NCBI GenBank assembly: GCA_014377145.1
Contig: JACMQE010000023.1
Span: forward strand, 1 to 8,079
Direction: 5' to 3'
Source: Glaciimonas sp.
GTDB taxonomy: Bacteria > Pseudomonadota > Gammaproteobacteria > Burkholderiales > Burkholderiaceae
DNA length: 8,079 nt
Positions 1 through 7,383 of this stretch are shown here, in pieces (the first letter of the stretch is position 1; the number at the start of each line of letters is the position of its first letter). A program made the translations under genes and the position numbers. The notes under the pieces were generated by a model. That model did not search any database and was not told the DNA's origin. It worked only from the letters and a program-made list of their open reading frames with translations.

Positions 1-152
1 CCGCTACTCCAATACCTCCATAGGTGATCTACTCTTCAAATGTCTTTAACCTACAATTTATTTTATAACCAAAAAATACAACAAATAGGCCATACAACGC
101 TACACTTTTTTATCGTCACGAGAAAAGCGATGCGAAACACGTCAAATCCAAA
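1..152. other. AT-rich leader upstream of the acyltransferase gene
   Basis: No convincing gene lies here. One forward frame is open from the left edge to a TAA at 47-49 and could be the last 15 codons of an upstream gene (ending in residues GDLLFKCL), but nothing in it is recognisable. The rest is rich in A and T. A TATAAC at 64-69 could serve as a -10 element, but no good -35 sits 16-18 bases upstream of it. I saw no JUMPStart-like element and no terminator hairpin. A nine-codon frame, ATG at 130 to TGA at 154-156, overlaps the start codon of the next gene. Confidence 0.4.
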
Positions 153-2096
153 ATGAAACCACCACCGCCAGACTCAACTTTACTATTCAATACCACGTAC
201 CGTAGCGATATAGATGGGTTGCGGGCTATCGCCATATCTATGGTAGTAGCCTACCATACATTTCCAGAATTCATCGGTGGCGGCTTCGTTGGTGTGGATA
301 TTTTTTTCGTTATATCTGGTTATTTGATCTCTTCAATAATTTTTAATGACTTAAGCAATGGCATATTTAGCTTTCGACATTTTTACGCACGACGTATCAA
401 GCGCATATTTCCAGCATTAATTCTTGTTTTAGCTGCCAGCTTCGCCATTGGTTGGCTTACTCTACTCCCCCTGGAATTCGAACAATTAGGAATACATATT
501 ATCTCAGGAGCGGCGTTTGCCTCAAACTTCATTCTATGGAGCGACGCAGGATACTTTGACACAGCCGCCGAACTGAAGCCACTATTACACCTCTGGTCCC
601 TCTCAATTGAAGAGCAATTCTATCTAATCTGGCCACTTGCAATCTATTTCGCATGGAAAAATCCGGCTCGTCTAGTGGCATTTTTAGTAGGGATAATACT
701 CGGCTCGTTTTTAATATGCATTGTACTTACTTACAAAGCTCCTGTACCGGCTTTTTTTCTACTGCCAGCAAGGCTATGGGAGTTGGGCCTTGGTGGCGCG
801 CTTGCATATGGAATGGCGAATAGGAGGTATTACCCTCTCAGCAAGTTCGTCAGGAATATACTATCAATTGTCGGACTTTTTTTAATCGCCGTCGCCGTCT
901 ATCTATTGGATAAAAATAGTCTCTTCCCGGGTTGGTGGGCTGCAGCCCCAACACTTGGATGCTGCTTTATAATATTAGCAGGCTCTGATTCTTGGTTAAA
1001 CACCCGAGTTTTTTCAAACCGAATACTTGTACATATTGGACTGTTTAGTTATCCTTTATACTTATGGCACTGGCCTCTTCTTTCCTTTTCACGCATTATT
1101 GAATCTGGCAACCCCACCATTGCCAGTCGAATATTAGTGATTGGGTTAAGTTTTTTGCTGGCCTTTTTAACCTACCAATATTTAGAAAAACCATCTAAAA
1201 AGATACGAGTCTATTCTATTTATTTTGGAGGAATTATTTTTTTGATGCTTGCTTTGGCCACCGTGGGTTACCAAACATTTAATCATAATGGATATCCAGC
1301 CAGAATTGATGACGCCGCCAGACGTTATGCAACGTACTCTCCCGACATAAAAACCGATGCTCGAGCGAATGCATGTTGGTTAACTGAATCTCAGTCGGCA
1401 ACTGCCTATGCAAACAGTTGTGTAGATGCACCAATCATCGGCAAGGAGCGTCAGCAACTCATCCTTCTCTGGGGGGACTCACATGCGGCAAGGCTTTTTC
1501 CCGGCTTGTCGTTGGTCAACAAAGATTCAGCTCGACTTGCTCAGTTCACGAGGGATGGATGCCCCCCGATATTCCATTATGGGGTAGACACATGCATAAA
1601 CGCAAATGCCCATGTGTTAGCACAAGTGAAAACGCTTCGCCCAGATGTTGTTATCCTTTTTGCGAGATGGGATTTTTATAGTCGTGTAAAAAACGTTGAC
1701 CTACTTGAGTTGAATAAAACAGTAGAACGACTTACCGATGTTGGTGTACCGAAAATTATAATTGTTGGACCCGCACCTGCTTGGAAAAACTCCCTACCAC
1801 ACACTATCACTCGATTATATAAAATATTTAGGATGTTTCCCGATCGCACAAAAATAGGACTAGAAGAAGGCATATCAGAGCTTGATGGTAAAATCAAAGG
1901 TCAGTTGCGGACTTTTAAAACTGCGCGATATTTTTCCGCGCTTGAGGCAATGTGCAATGAAGACGGCTGTTTGACACAAGTGGGCACGAATCCGCAGGAA
2001 TTAACTACATGGGATTACGGACATTTAACTACGCCAGCTGCAGAATATTTGTCAAATAAACTAGCTAGCGCTACGGAATTATTTTCGAACAATTAG
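153..2096 (+). CDS. OafA-type O-acyltransferase: acyltransferase-3 membrane domain fused to a periplasmic SGNH domain
   Basis: Probably O-acetylates a sugar of the surface polysaccharide, passing an acyl group across the inner membrane to the glycan on the periplasmic side. The N-terminal half (about residues 16-345) is an acyltransferase-3 domain with around ten membrane segments. It shows the R-x10-H signature (Arg24, catalytic-type His35), the GVDIFFVISGYLI segment (47-59), SIEEQFYLIWP (151-161) and YLWHWP (303-308). An extra hydrophobic span (about 355-373) leads to a C-terminal SGNH domain with GDSH at 441-444 (nucleophile Ser443) and the D-x-x-H pair Asp621/His624. The 647-residue length fits two-domain members. 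Six cysteines in this half form three close pairs (408/423, 470/481, 601/606), probably periplasmic disulfides. The ATG at 153 is used because the conserved AT3 block begins at about residue 16; its ribosome-binding site is weak. The gene is AT-rich relative to rfbFGH. The family call is firm; the exact acceptor sugar and acyl group cannot be read from the sequence. Confidence 0.9.
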   Translation: MKPPPPDSTLLFNTTYRSDIDGLRAIAISMVVAYHTFPEFIGGGFVGVDIFFVISGYLISSIIFNDLSNGIFSFRHFYARRIKRIFPALILVLAASFAIGWLTLLPLEFEQLGIHIISGAAFASNFILWSDAGYFDTAAELKPLLHLWSLSIEEQFYLIWPLAIYFAWKNPARLVAFLVGIILGSFLICIVLTYKAPVPAFFLLPARLWELGLGGALAYGMANRRYYPLSKFVRNILSIVGLFLIAVAVYLLDKNSLFPGWWAAAPTLGCCFIILAGSDSWLNTRVFSNRILVHIGLFSYPLYLWHWPLLSFSRIIESGNPTIASRILVIGLSFLLAFLTYQYLEKPSKKIRVYSIYFGGIIFLMLALATVGYQTFNHNGYPARIDDAARRYATYSPDIKTDARANACWLTESQSATAYANSCVDAPIIGKERQQLILLWGDSHAARLFPGLSLVNKDSARLAQFTRDGCPPIFHYGVDTCINANAHVLAQVKTLRPDVVILFARWDFYSRVKNVDLLELNKTVERLTDVGVPKIIIVGPAPAWKNSLPHTITRLYKIFRMFPDRTKIGLEEGISELDGKIKGQLRTFKTARYFSALEAMCNEDGCLTQVGTNPQELTTWDYGHLTTPAAEYLSNKLASATELFSNN

Positions 2097-2235
2097 ATAA
2101 AAAACGTTCATCCGTCAGCCGTATTAAATCAAAATAGTGCGAAGGCGCCGGCAACTATTAAATTGCTAGTAATGCCTAAATACTTCGCCTTTTCGTTAAT
2201 CTTTTCGAAATTAGCTACTATAAAAAGCTCGCCCA
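2097..2235. other. intergenic gap with possible nested hairpin
   Basis: This 139-base AT-rich gap can fold into a nested stem. The inner arm pairs GGCAACTA (2150-2157) with TAGT (2167-2170) and TGCC (2173-2176), with an AA bulge and a nine-base loop. The outer arm pairs GCGAAG (2139-2144) with CTTCGC (2183-2188) across an internal loop. It is followed by CTTTT (2189-2193), and CTTTTCG recurs at 2201-2207. This could be a weak or imperfect terminator or an attenuating structure between the two membrane-protein genes, but the T-run is short and interrupted and the stem is broken. No coding frame was recognised. Confidence 0.3.
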
Positions 2236-4317
2236 ATGATTAAACATCTCAACCTGATCGGAATTAAAATTGAGTCTGCCGCCACAATAGTTTTTATTAT
2301 ATGCGTTAGCGCTTTTATGTTGACTATGCTTTCGTTTGGTGGCAGTCAATTGAATATTTTGTTAGTCGCTTGCTGCATCCTGCTATGTTGGGTCTTAACT
2401 ACTACGGGAGAATTAGTTTTGCGTGGAGCGCGCATAACCAATGTTTCCGCCCGACTGCCGGCAGCATTTGTAGTAGGATTTGCCGCAGTATCCCTCATTA
2501 TGGTCTTTTTAAATTTTGTTATTACGCTAAGGGCGCTATCCGCATTTTGGATTAGTTGTTTGATGGTGGTAATATTGGCGCTGCTAAATCGCAACAAGTT
2601 TATAGAGAGCCATTCCGATCAATGGACTGACGTTTTTATCGCAGCCATGCTTACAGTAGCTATTGGATTACTTACTATTATTCCAGTATCCGGGCCAGAA
2701 ACGATGTTGACAACTGGGGTCTTACCTATTTGGAGTGATTACTTTCTACACGGCGTTACTATAGCTTCTTTGGGAAGCATCTTTGCATCGGGCGTTGATA
2801 TGGAGCTAGCCGGAGTTAGCATCAGTTTCTACCACTATGCACCTTTTATTATTCCAGCTGCATTTCAGGCAGTTTCAGGCATGTCAGGCTTGGCGCTTTC
2901 CACATCATTCCTCCTGCCGATGGGGCTTTTGATCGCGGCCTTTGGAAGTTATGTATTTGCAGTGATGTTAGGAGGACGATTGTTGGGCTTGCTTGCATTA
3001 ACAGTCATCGTTTGCTTACCAGCATTTTCAGTATTGATTCAATCCGGATGGTTTGATTTCTATTGGCTGTTGTTTGCAACGCCGGGCACAGGCTATGCAC
3101 TTGGCGTTTCGGCGATCGTATGCACTCTGACCGTTTCCTATTTGAAACAAAAAAATGGAAATATACTTTTGCTTGCCTTGGTATTACTTGCGTCCGTTAT
3201 TCTGATACGCGTTCATATATTTATGTTGCTGGCCCCCGCCATCGTCTCGATGTTATTGCTCAATCGCTGGTGGGGAAAAAGGCTGTTGATATTGGGCTTA
3301 ACAATCCTTGTTGTGTTCGTTGGTCTTATCATACTTATGTCCTCCACTCGGATTCACACTTTCTGGCTGGAACATGCGCATCCATATGACTACCTGAATA
3401 TAGCCCTGCAATGGTCGCTATTTCACGGGCAAAAAATTAATTTACTAGACTATCCACTGGTAACCTCGGCCATCAAATTAACACTGATATTGATGGCGGT
3501 GTTAGGCGTCTACCTGATAGGATTTCCCATCGCATTGTGGTTAAGTATCCGTAGATTCGGATTTCAAGCAAAGGACATGCTCCCTTTGTTACTGGTTGCG
3601 AGTTTTATCGGTCTTATGCTTTTCGCGCCGACTGCAGCAAATGGCGACTTCACCGAATACAAACACCGTCATTTTACTTTGCTATACGTAATAGTGGCCA
3701 TTTATACAATAACCTACATGACTTCTCTGGCGCCAAGCAGCATAGACGTCGAGAGCAGCAAAGCAAAAAATTTAGTGCATGGTTTGGTTATGATTATTTT
3801 CACCGCAACAATTATCTTGAATTGGAATAACAACCCATCTCGCCCCAATGTCGAAGCCATGCCATGGGCAAGCAAGCTTGACAATCAATCAGTCATCCCA
3901 GGCCTTCTGCAGGCTTCGCAATACATAGTTAAAAATGCCAGGAGAGGCGATGTCTTTGCAACAAATATTTCCTCCTCTTCCACCTCGGAAGTGAACAACT
4001 TGAACATCCAAGCTATATCACTGACAGGCATACCAGCTTTCCTCAGCCGCCCCGAGCTACGAGTCGGGCGCTCTGAATGCGTGCGCGAGATTGTGACGAT
4101 GCGTTTGGCCGTATTGCGTGAGCTTTCATCCATGCGTACCTGGCCTGATGCAAAAACACTTCTGCAGCAAAATGGTGTTCGGTGGTTTTTGCTTACGGCT
4201 GCAGAAAAACCCCAGTGGGATCCAGAGTTGAGGGTCTCCGTATTTACGTTCGATGGGCTCTCGGTCTATGACTCCGGGGAAATAGCCAATAAACAGCCCA
4301 TAAAAGCAAAATGTTAA
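2236..4317 (+). CDS. large polytopic membrane protein, possible GT-C-type glycosyltransferase
   Basis: I do not recognise a named family. The 693-residue product is very hydrophobic, with roughly 13-15 membrane spans between residues 14 and 529, followed by a soluble tail (about 535-693). Polar motifs sit among the spans: WSDYFLHG (166-173, Asp168 and His172), FYHYAP (198-203), RVH (325-327), and EYKHRH (474-479). The tail ends with a small domain, NGVRWFLL (646-653) then FDGLSVYD (672-679), which recalls the 'GV-x-hydrophobic ... x-G-x-hydrophobic-x-V-Y' ending of many GT-C and PMT-like integral membrane glycosyltransferases. Architecture and context in a polysaccharide locus suggest use of a polyprenyl-linked sugar in the periplasm; this is inference. 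It is too long, and carries too large a soluble tail, for a typical Wzy polymerase or Wzx flippase, though a polymerase-like role cannot be excluded. The start at 2236 has no clear Shine-Dalgarno sequence. Composition is AT-rich, as in the upstream acyltransferase gene. Confidence 0.8.
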   Translation: MIKHLNLIGIKIESAATIVFIICVSAFMLTMLSFGGSQLNILLVACCILLCWVLTTTGELVLRGARITNVSARLPAAFVVGFAAVSLIMVFLNFVITLRALSAFWISCLMVVILALLNRNKFIESHSDQWTDVFIAAMLTVAIGLLTIIPVSGPETMLTTGVLPIWSDYFLHGVTIASLGSIFASGVDMELAGVSISFYHYAPFIIPAAFQAVSGMSGLALSTSFLLPMGLLIAAFGSYVFAVMLGGRLLGLLALTVIVCLPAFSVLIQSGWFDFYWLLFATPGTGYALGVSAIVCTLTVSYLKQKNGNILLLALVLLASVILIRVHIFMLLAPAIVSMLLLNRWWGKRLLILGLTILVVFVGLIILMSSTRIHTFWLEHAHPYDYLNIALQWSLFHGQKINLLDYPLVTSAIKLTLILMAVLGVYLIGFPIALWLSIRRFGFQAKDMLPLLLVASFIGLMLFAPTAANGDFTEYKHRHFTLLYVIVAIYTITYMTSLAPSSIDVESSKAKNLVHGLVMIIFTATIILNWNNNPSRPNVEAMPWASKLDNQSVIPGLLQASQYIVKNARRGDVFATNISSSSTSEVNNLNIQAISLTGIPAFLSRPELRVGRSECVREIVTMRLAVLRELSSMRTWPDAKTLLQQNGVRWFLLTAAEKPQWDPELRVSVFTFDGLSVYDSGEIANKQPIKAKC

Positions 4318-4359
4318 TTTTACTCACCTCGTGATATTTTTGGAATATTCTCAAACTCT

Positions 4360-5502
4360 ATGATAAAAAAAATCCCTTTTAACCGGCCCTACATGACCGG
4401 CAAGGAGCTGGCGTACATCGCAGAGGCCCATGTAAATGGACACCTTGCCGGGGATGGTCCGTTTACAAAACGTTGCCACGACTGGCTAAAGGAACGAACA
4501 GGATGTCACCGAGCGTTGCTGACCCATTCCTGCACTGCCGCGCTTGAAATGGCCGCCTTAATACTAAATATTAAAGCCGGCGATGAAATTATCATGCCAT
4601 CGTACACATTTGTCTCAACTGCGAACGCATTTGTGTTGCGCGGTGGTGTGCCAGTTTTCGTTGATATTCGGGAAGATACCCTCAACCTGGATGAGCGCCT
4701 GATTGAGGCGGCAATCACGCCTCGTACGCGGGCGATTGCTGTCGTCCACTATGCCGGTGTCGCCTGTGATATGGATGCGATTATGTCAATCGCCAAGCGG
4801 CATGGGCTGAAGGTTGTAGAGGATGCGGCTCAGGGGATAATGGCCAGCTACAAGGGCCGCGCTCTTGGAAGCATTGGCGATCTTGGTGCCTTCAGTTTTC
4901 ATGAAACAAAAAATTTGATTTCCGGCGAAGGGGGTGCGTTGCTGGTCAATGACCTTGAGTTAACCTTGCTGGCCGAAACTATTCGAGAAAAGGGGACGGA
5001 TCGCAGCCGTTTCTTTCGGGGCGAGGTCGACAAGTACACATGGCAGGAAGTCGGCTCTTCCTTTCTGCCGGGTGAGTTGATCGCGGCCTTCCTTTGGGCG
5101 CAGTTCGAGGAGGCGGACCGAATCACACAACAGCGCCTGACGAGCTGGCAGCGTTACCATGAGATGCTTGCTCCGTTGGAATTGAAGGGAATCCTGCGCC
5201 GTCCTACGATCCCTGATGACTGTCAACACAACGCGCACATGTACTACGTTATTATCGCCCCTGAATTTGATCGCCAAAAAATACTGGACGAATTCAAGCG
5301 TTACGATATTGGGGCTGTTTTCCATTATGTTCCATTACACTCGTCACCTGCCGGACAACGTTACAGCAGGGCTCATGGTGTGCTGGATGTGACTACCATG
5401 CAATCAGAGCGACTGATCCGATTGCCTCTTTGGGTCGGGCTAACGGAGTGTCAGCAAGACAAGGTAATTGATGTGTTGAAGTCTGAGGGCGATTTTTGTT
5501 AG
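4360..5502 (+). CDS. wecE: dTDP-4-amino-4,6-dideoxygalactose transaminase (WecE/RffA family)
   Basis: A PLP-dependent DegT/DnrJ/EryC1/StrS aminotransferase that should convert dTDP-4-keto-6-deoxyglucose to dTDP-4-amino-4,6-dideoxygalactose with glutamate as amino donor, in the cytoplasm. Its 380 residues match E. coli WecE (about 376, from memory) along the whole length: IPFNRP at 5-10, GDGPFTKRC at 31-39, [20 protein letters not shown] at 77-96, [11 protein letters not shown] at 129-139, [13 protein letters not shown] at 209-221, VDKYTW at 223-228 and [12 protein letters not shown] at 321-332. The PLP-binding Lys is Lys184 in SFHETKN, and the ring-nitrogen Asp is Asp155 in VVEDAAQG, so it looks active. 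It lies 42 bases after the membrane-protein gene and 26 bases before rfbF, which suggests cotranscription with rfbF. The ribosome-binding site is poor. No rmlA/rmlB (to make the substrate) or wecD-like acetyltransferase is in the window. A related 4-aminotransferase with another keto-sugar substrate is possible but less likely. Confidence 0.9.
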   Translation: MIKKIPFNRPYMTGKELAYIAEAHVNGHLAGDGPFTKRCHDWLKERTGCHRALLTHSCTAALEMAALILNIKAGDEIIMPSYTFVSTANAFVLRGGVPVFVDIREDTLNLDERLIEAAITPRTRAIAVVHYAGVACDMDAIMSIAKRHGLKVVEDAAQGIMASYKGRALGSIGDLGAFSFHETKNLISGEGGALLVNDLELTLLAETIREKGTDRSRFFRGEVDKYTWQEVGSSFLPGELIAAFLWAQFEEADRITQQRLTSWQRYHEMLAPLELKGILRRPTIPDDCQHNAHMYYVIIAPEFDRQKILDEFKRYDIGAVFHYVPLHSSPAGQRYSRAHGVLDVTTMQSERLIRLPLWVGLTECQQDKVIDVLKSEGDFC

Positions 5503-5528
5503 TACGTTTTAAAAATGAGAGTTTGTTT

Positions 5529-6302
5529 ATGAAAGCAGTTATTTTGGCGGGCGGCTTGGGTACTAGGATCAGCGAAGAAACGTCTACACGCCCGAAGCCG
5601 ATGATAGAAATCGGCGCCAAGCCCATTCTTTGGCACATCATGAAAACTTATTCCCACCACGGAATCAATGACTTCGTGATTTGCTGTGGCTACAAGGGGT
5701 ATGTGATCAAAGAGTATTTTGCCAACTACTTTTTGCACATGTCCGACGTGACCTTTGACATGAGCAAGAACAGCATGGAAGTGCATCAGCGTAGTGCGGA
5801 GCCTTGGCGCGTCACACTCATCGACACCGGCGAAGAGACCATGACTGGTGGCCGCTTGAAACGGGTTACGGACTATGTCAAGGACGAGGAGTCTTTTTGT
5901 TTAACCTATGGCGACGGCGTGAGCGACGACAACATCACGGAGCTGATCGCTTTCCATAAAACGCAAGACGTCAAAGCCACCGTGACCGCGACTATTCCAC
6001 CGGGGCGTTTCGGCGCCTTGGACATAGAAGGAAACAAGGTCGGCAGCTTCATGGAAAAGCCTAAGGGCGATGGCGGCATGATCAACGGCGGCTTCTTCGT
6101 GTTGTCGCCAAAGGTTCTCGAGTACGTTACCGATGACCAGACGATCTGGGAGCGTGAGCCTTTGGAGCGATTAGCCCGAGAAGGGGAGCTGGCGGCCTTC
6201 TCTCATCACGGATTTTGGCAGCCAATGGATACGCTGCGCGACAAGATGCATCTTGAGGAATTGTGGCAAACCGGTAAAGCGCCGTGGAAGGTGTGGTCTT
6301 GA
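5529..6302 (+). CDS. rfbF: glucose-1-phosphate cytidylyltransferase
   Basis: Makes CDP-glucose from CTP and glucose-1-phosphate, the first step of the CDP-3,6-dideoxyhexose pathway (also called ddhA or ascA). The product is 257 residues, the same length I recall for Salmonella RfbF, with near-identical blocks: the nucleotide-binding loop LAGGLGTR (6-13), PKPMIEIG (22-29), KPILWHIMK (31-39), [20 protein letters not shown] (52-71), MTGGRLKRV (105-113), metal-binding-type YGDG (127-130), [10 protein letters not shown] (157-166), [17 protein letters not shown] (176-192), and [11 protein letters not shown] (229-239). The frame is open back to a TTG at 5496, but the ATG at 5529 is the right start: it puts MKAVILAGG at the N-terminus as in the family, and a weak GAGAG (5517-5521) lies just upstream. 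The stop overlaps the proposed rfbG start by four bases. Confidence 0.95.
   Translation: MKAVILAGGLGTRISEETSTRPKPMIEIGAKPILWHIMKTYSHHGINDFVICCGYKGYVIKEYFANYFLHMSDVTFDMSKNSMEVHQRSAEPWRVTLIDTGEETMTGGRLKRVTDYVKDEESFCLTYGDGVSDDNITELIAFHKTQDVKATVTATIPPGRFGALDIEGNKVGSFMEKPKGDGGMINGGFFVLSPKVLEYVTDDQTIWEREPLERLAREGELAAFSHHGFWQPMDTLRDKMHLEELWQTGKAPWKVWS
6286..6291 (+). promoter_or_regulatory. Shine-Dalgarno sequence deciding the rfbG start
   Basis: GGAAGG, inside the 3' end of rfbF, is seven bases upstream of the TTG at 6299. That spacing is ideal for this TTG and too short for the in-frame GTG at 6293. The in-frame GTG at 6284 lies upstream of the site and cannot use it. Confidence 0.6.
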
Positions 6303-7375
6303 ATCCGTCATTCTGGAACGGCAAGCGCGTGCTGCTAACAGGGCACACCGGATTCAAAGGCAGTTGGCTGTCGCTCTGGTTGCAATCCTTGGGTGCTGAC
6401 TTGCTCGGGTACGCGCTTGCCCCGCCCACCAATCCGAGTTTGTTTAAAGTTGCTGATGTCGAAAAGGGCATGACCAGCGTCATAGGTGATATTCGTGACC
6501 TGGTCAAATTGCAGGCCGTTTTTGCTGAACACAGGCCCGAAATCGTTATCCACATGGCCGCTCAGCCACTTGTACGCTATTCCTACGAAAACCCGGTCGA
6601 CACTTACTCCACCAACGTCATGGGCACGGTACATCTGCTCGAGGCTGTGCGCAATACGCCGGGCGTTAAGGCCGTAGTCAATATCACCACCGACAAATGC
6701 TACGAAAATCGAGAATGGGCCTGGGGTTATCGCGAAAACGAGCCTATGGGCGGCTATGACCCTTACAGCAACAGCAAGGGTTGTGCTGAACTGGTCAGTT
6801 CCGCTTATCGATCGTCGTTCTTCAACGCCAACAAGCATGCTCAACACGGCATTGCTCTGGCTACCGTTCGGGCCGGTAACGTCATCGGGGGTGGTGACTG
6901 GGCGCAAGATCGCCTGATTCCCGATATCCTTGCCGCTTTTGAGCTAAAAAATATCGCCGACATTCGCAACCCAAATGCCACTCGTCCCTGGCAGCATGTA
7001 CTAGAGCCTTTGCGGGGCTACTTAACGCTGGCAGAACGCCTTTACGAACAAGGTTCCAGTTATGCCGAGGGCTGGAACTTTGGCCCCAACTATGAAGACG
7101 CCAAGCCTGTTGGCTGGATTGTCAAGCAAATGGCCGAGATGTGGGGCAACGATGTTCAGTGGAAAATCGACACTGGCGAACACCCTCACGAGGCTAACTA
7201 CTTGAAGCTCGACATCTCCAAGGCGCGTAGTCGCCTTGATTGGCGCCCCGTGCTGCGTCTGACTGACGCGTTGAAGCTGATCATCGATTGGTCCAAGCAG
7301 CGCCAGACAGGTGCAGACATGCGCAAGCTGACTTTGAACCAGATCAACTCCTATCAAACATTAACTAACAACTAA
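6299..7375 (+). CDS. rfbG: CDP-glucose 4,6-dehydratase
   Basis: NAD-dependent short-chain dehydrogenase/reductase that turns CDP-glucose into CDP-4-keto-6-deoxyglucose (also ddhB/ascB). From the TTG the product is 358 residues against about 359 for Salmonella RfbG. It has the dinucleotide-binding loop TGHTGFKG (14-21), GDIRD (63-67), [13 protein letters not shown] (85-97), [16 protein letters not shown] (102-117), [20 protein letters not shown] (130-149) with the Thr-Asp-Lys catalytic segment, and the YxxxK pair Tyr156/Lys160 in [19 protein letters not shown] (190-202), [10 protein letters not shown] (229-238) and EGWNFGP (257-263) complete the match. The TTG at 6299 is chosen because it gives the family N-terminus (…SFWNGKRV), has a good GGAAGG seven bases upstream, and overlaps the rfbF stop as TTGA, consistent with translational coupling. 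GTG at 6284 or 6293 would add five or two residues. The next gene starts eight bases after the stop. Confidence 0.95.
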   Translation: MNPSFWNGKRVLLTGHTGFKGSWLSLWLQSLGADLLGYALAPPTNPSLFKVADVEKGMTSVIGDIRDLVKLQAVFAEHRPEIVIHMAAQPLVRYSYENPVDTYSTNVMGTVHLLEAVRNTPGVKAVVNITTDKCYENREWAWGYRENEPMGGYDPYSNSKGCAELVSSAYRSSFFNANKHAQHGIALATVRAGNVIGGGDWAQDRLIPDILAAFELKNIADIRNPNATRPWQHVLEPLRGYLTLAERLYEQGSSYAEGWNFGPNYEDAKPVGWIVKQMAEMWGNDVQWKIDTGEHPHEANYLKLDISKARSRLDWRPVLRLTDALKLIIDWSKQRQTGADMRKLTLNQINSYQTLTNN

Positions 7376-7383
7376 TCAACACT

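Noticed and set aside
1..49. Open frame at the left edge ending at TAA 47-49, perhaps the end of an upstream gene
   Set aside because: Only 15 codons are visible and nothing identifies them, so it is not called as a gene.
45..69. Possible promoter elements TTTAAC (45-50) and TATAAC (64-69) before the first gene
   Set aside because: Spacing is only 13 bases and the -35 is poor; AT-rich DNA gives such matches by chance.
1418..1681. Cysteine- and histidine-rich 87-codon frame within the acyltransferase gene
   Set aside because: Shifted frame inside the SGNH domain coding sequence; the cysteines come from out-of-frame TGC/TGT and do not form a metal-binding pattern.
2196..2224. Possible promoter (TATAAA at 2219-2224) before the large membrane-protein gene
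   Set aside because: No credible -35 at the right distance, and the transcript would begin only a few bases before the start codon.
4335..4350. GAATATTC palindrome in the gap before the transaminase gene
   Set aside because: An eight-base palindrome in AT-rich DNA is expected by chance, and nothing else indicates an operator.
6335..6907. 190-codon open frame on the minus strand opposite rfbG
   Set aside because: It lies wholly inside a firmly identified gene, has no recognisable domain, and reflects codon bias of rfbG on the complementary strand.
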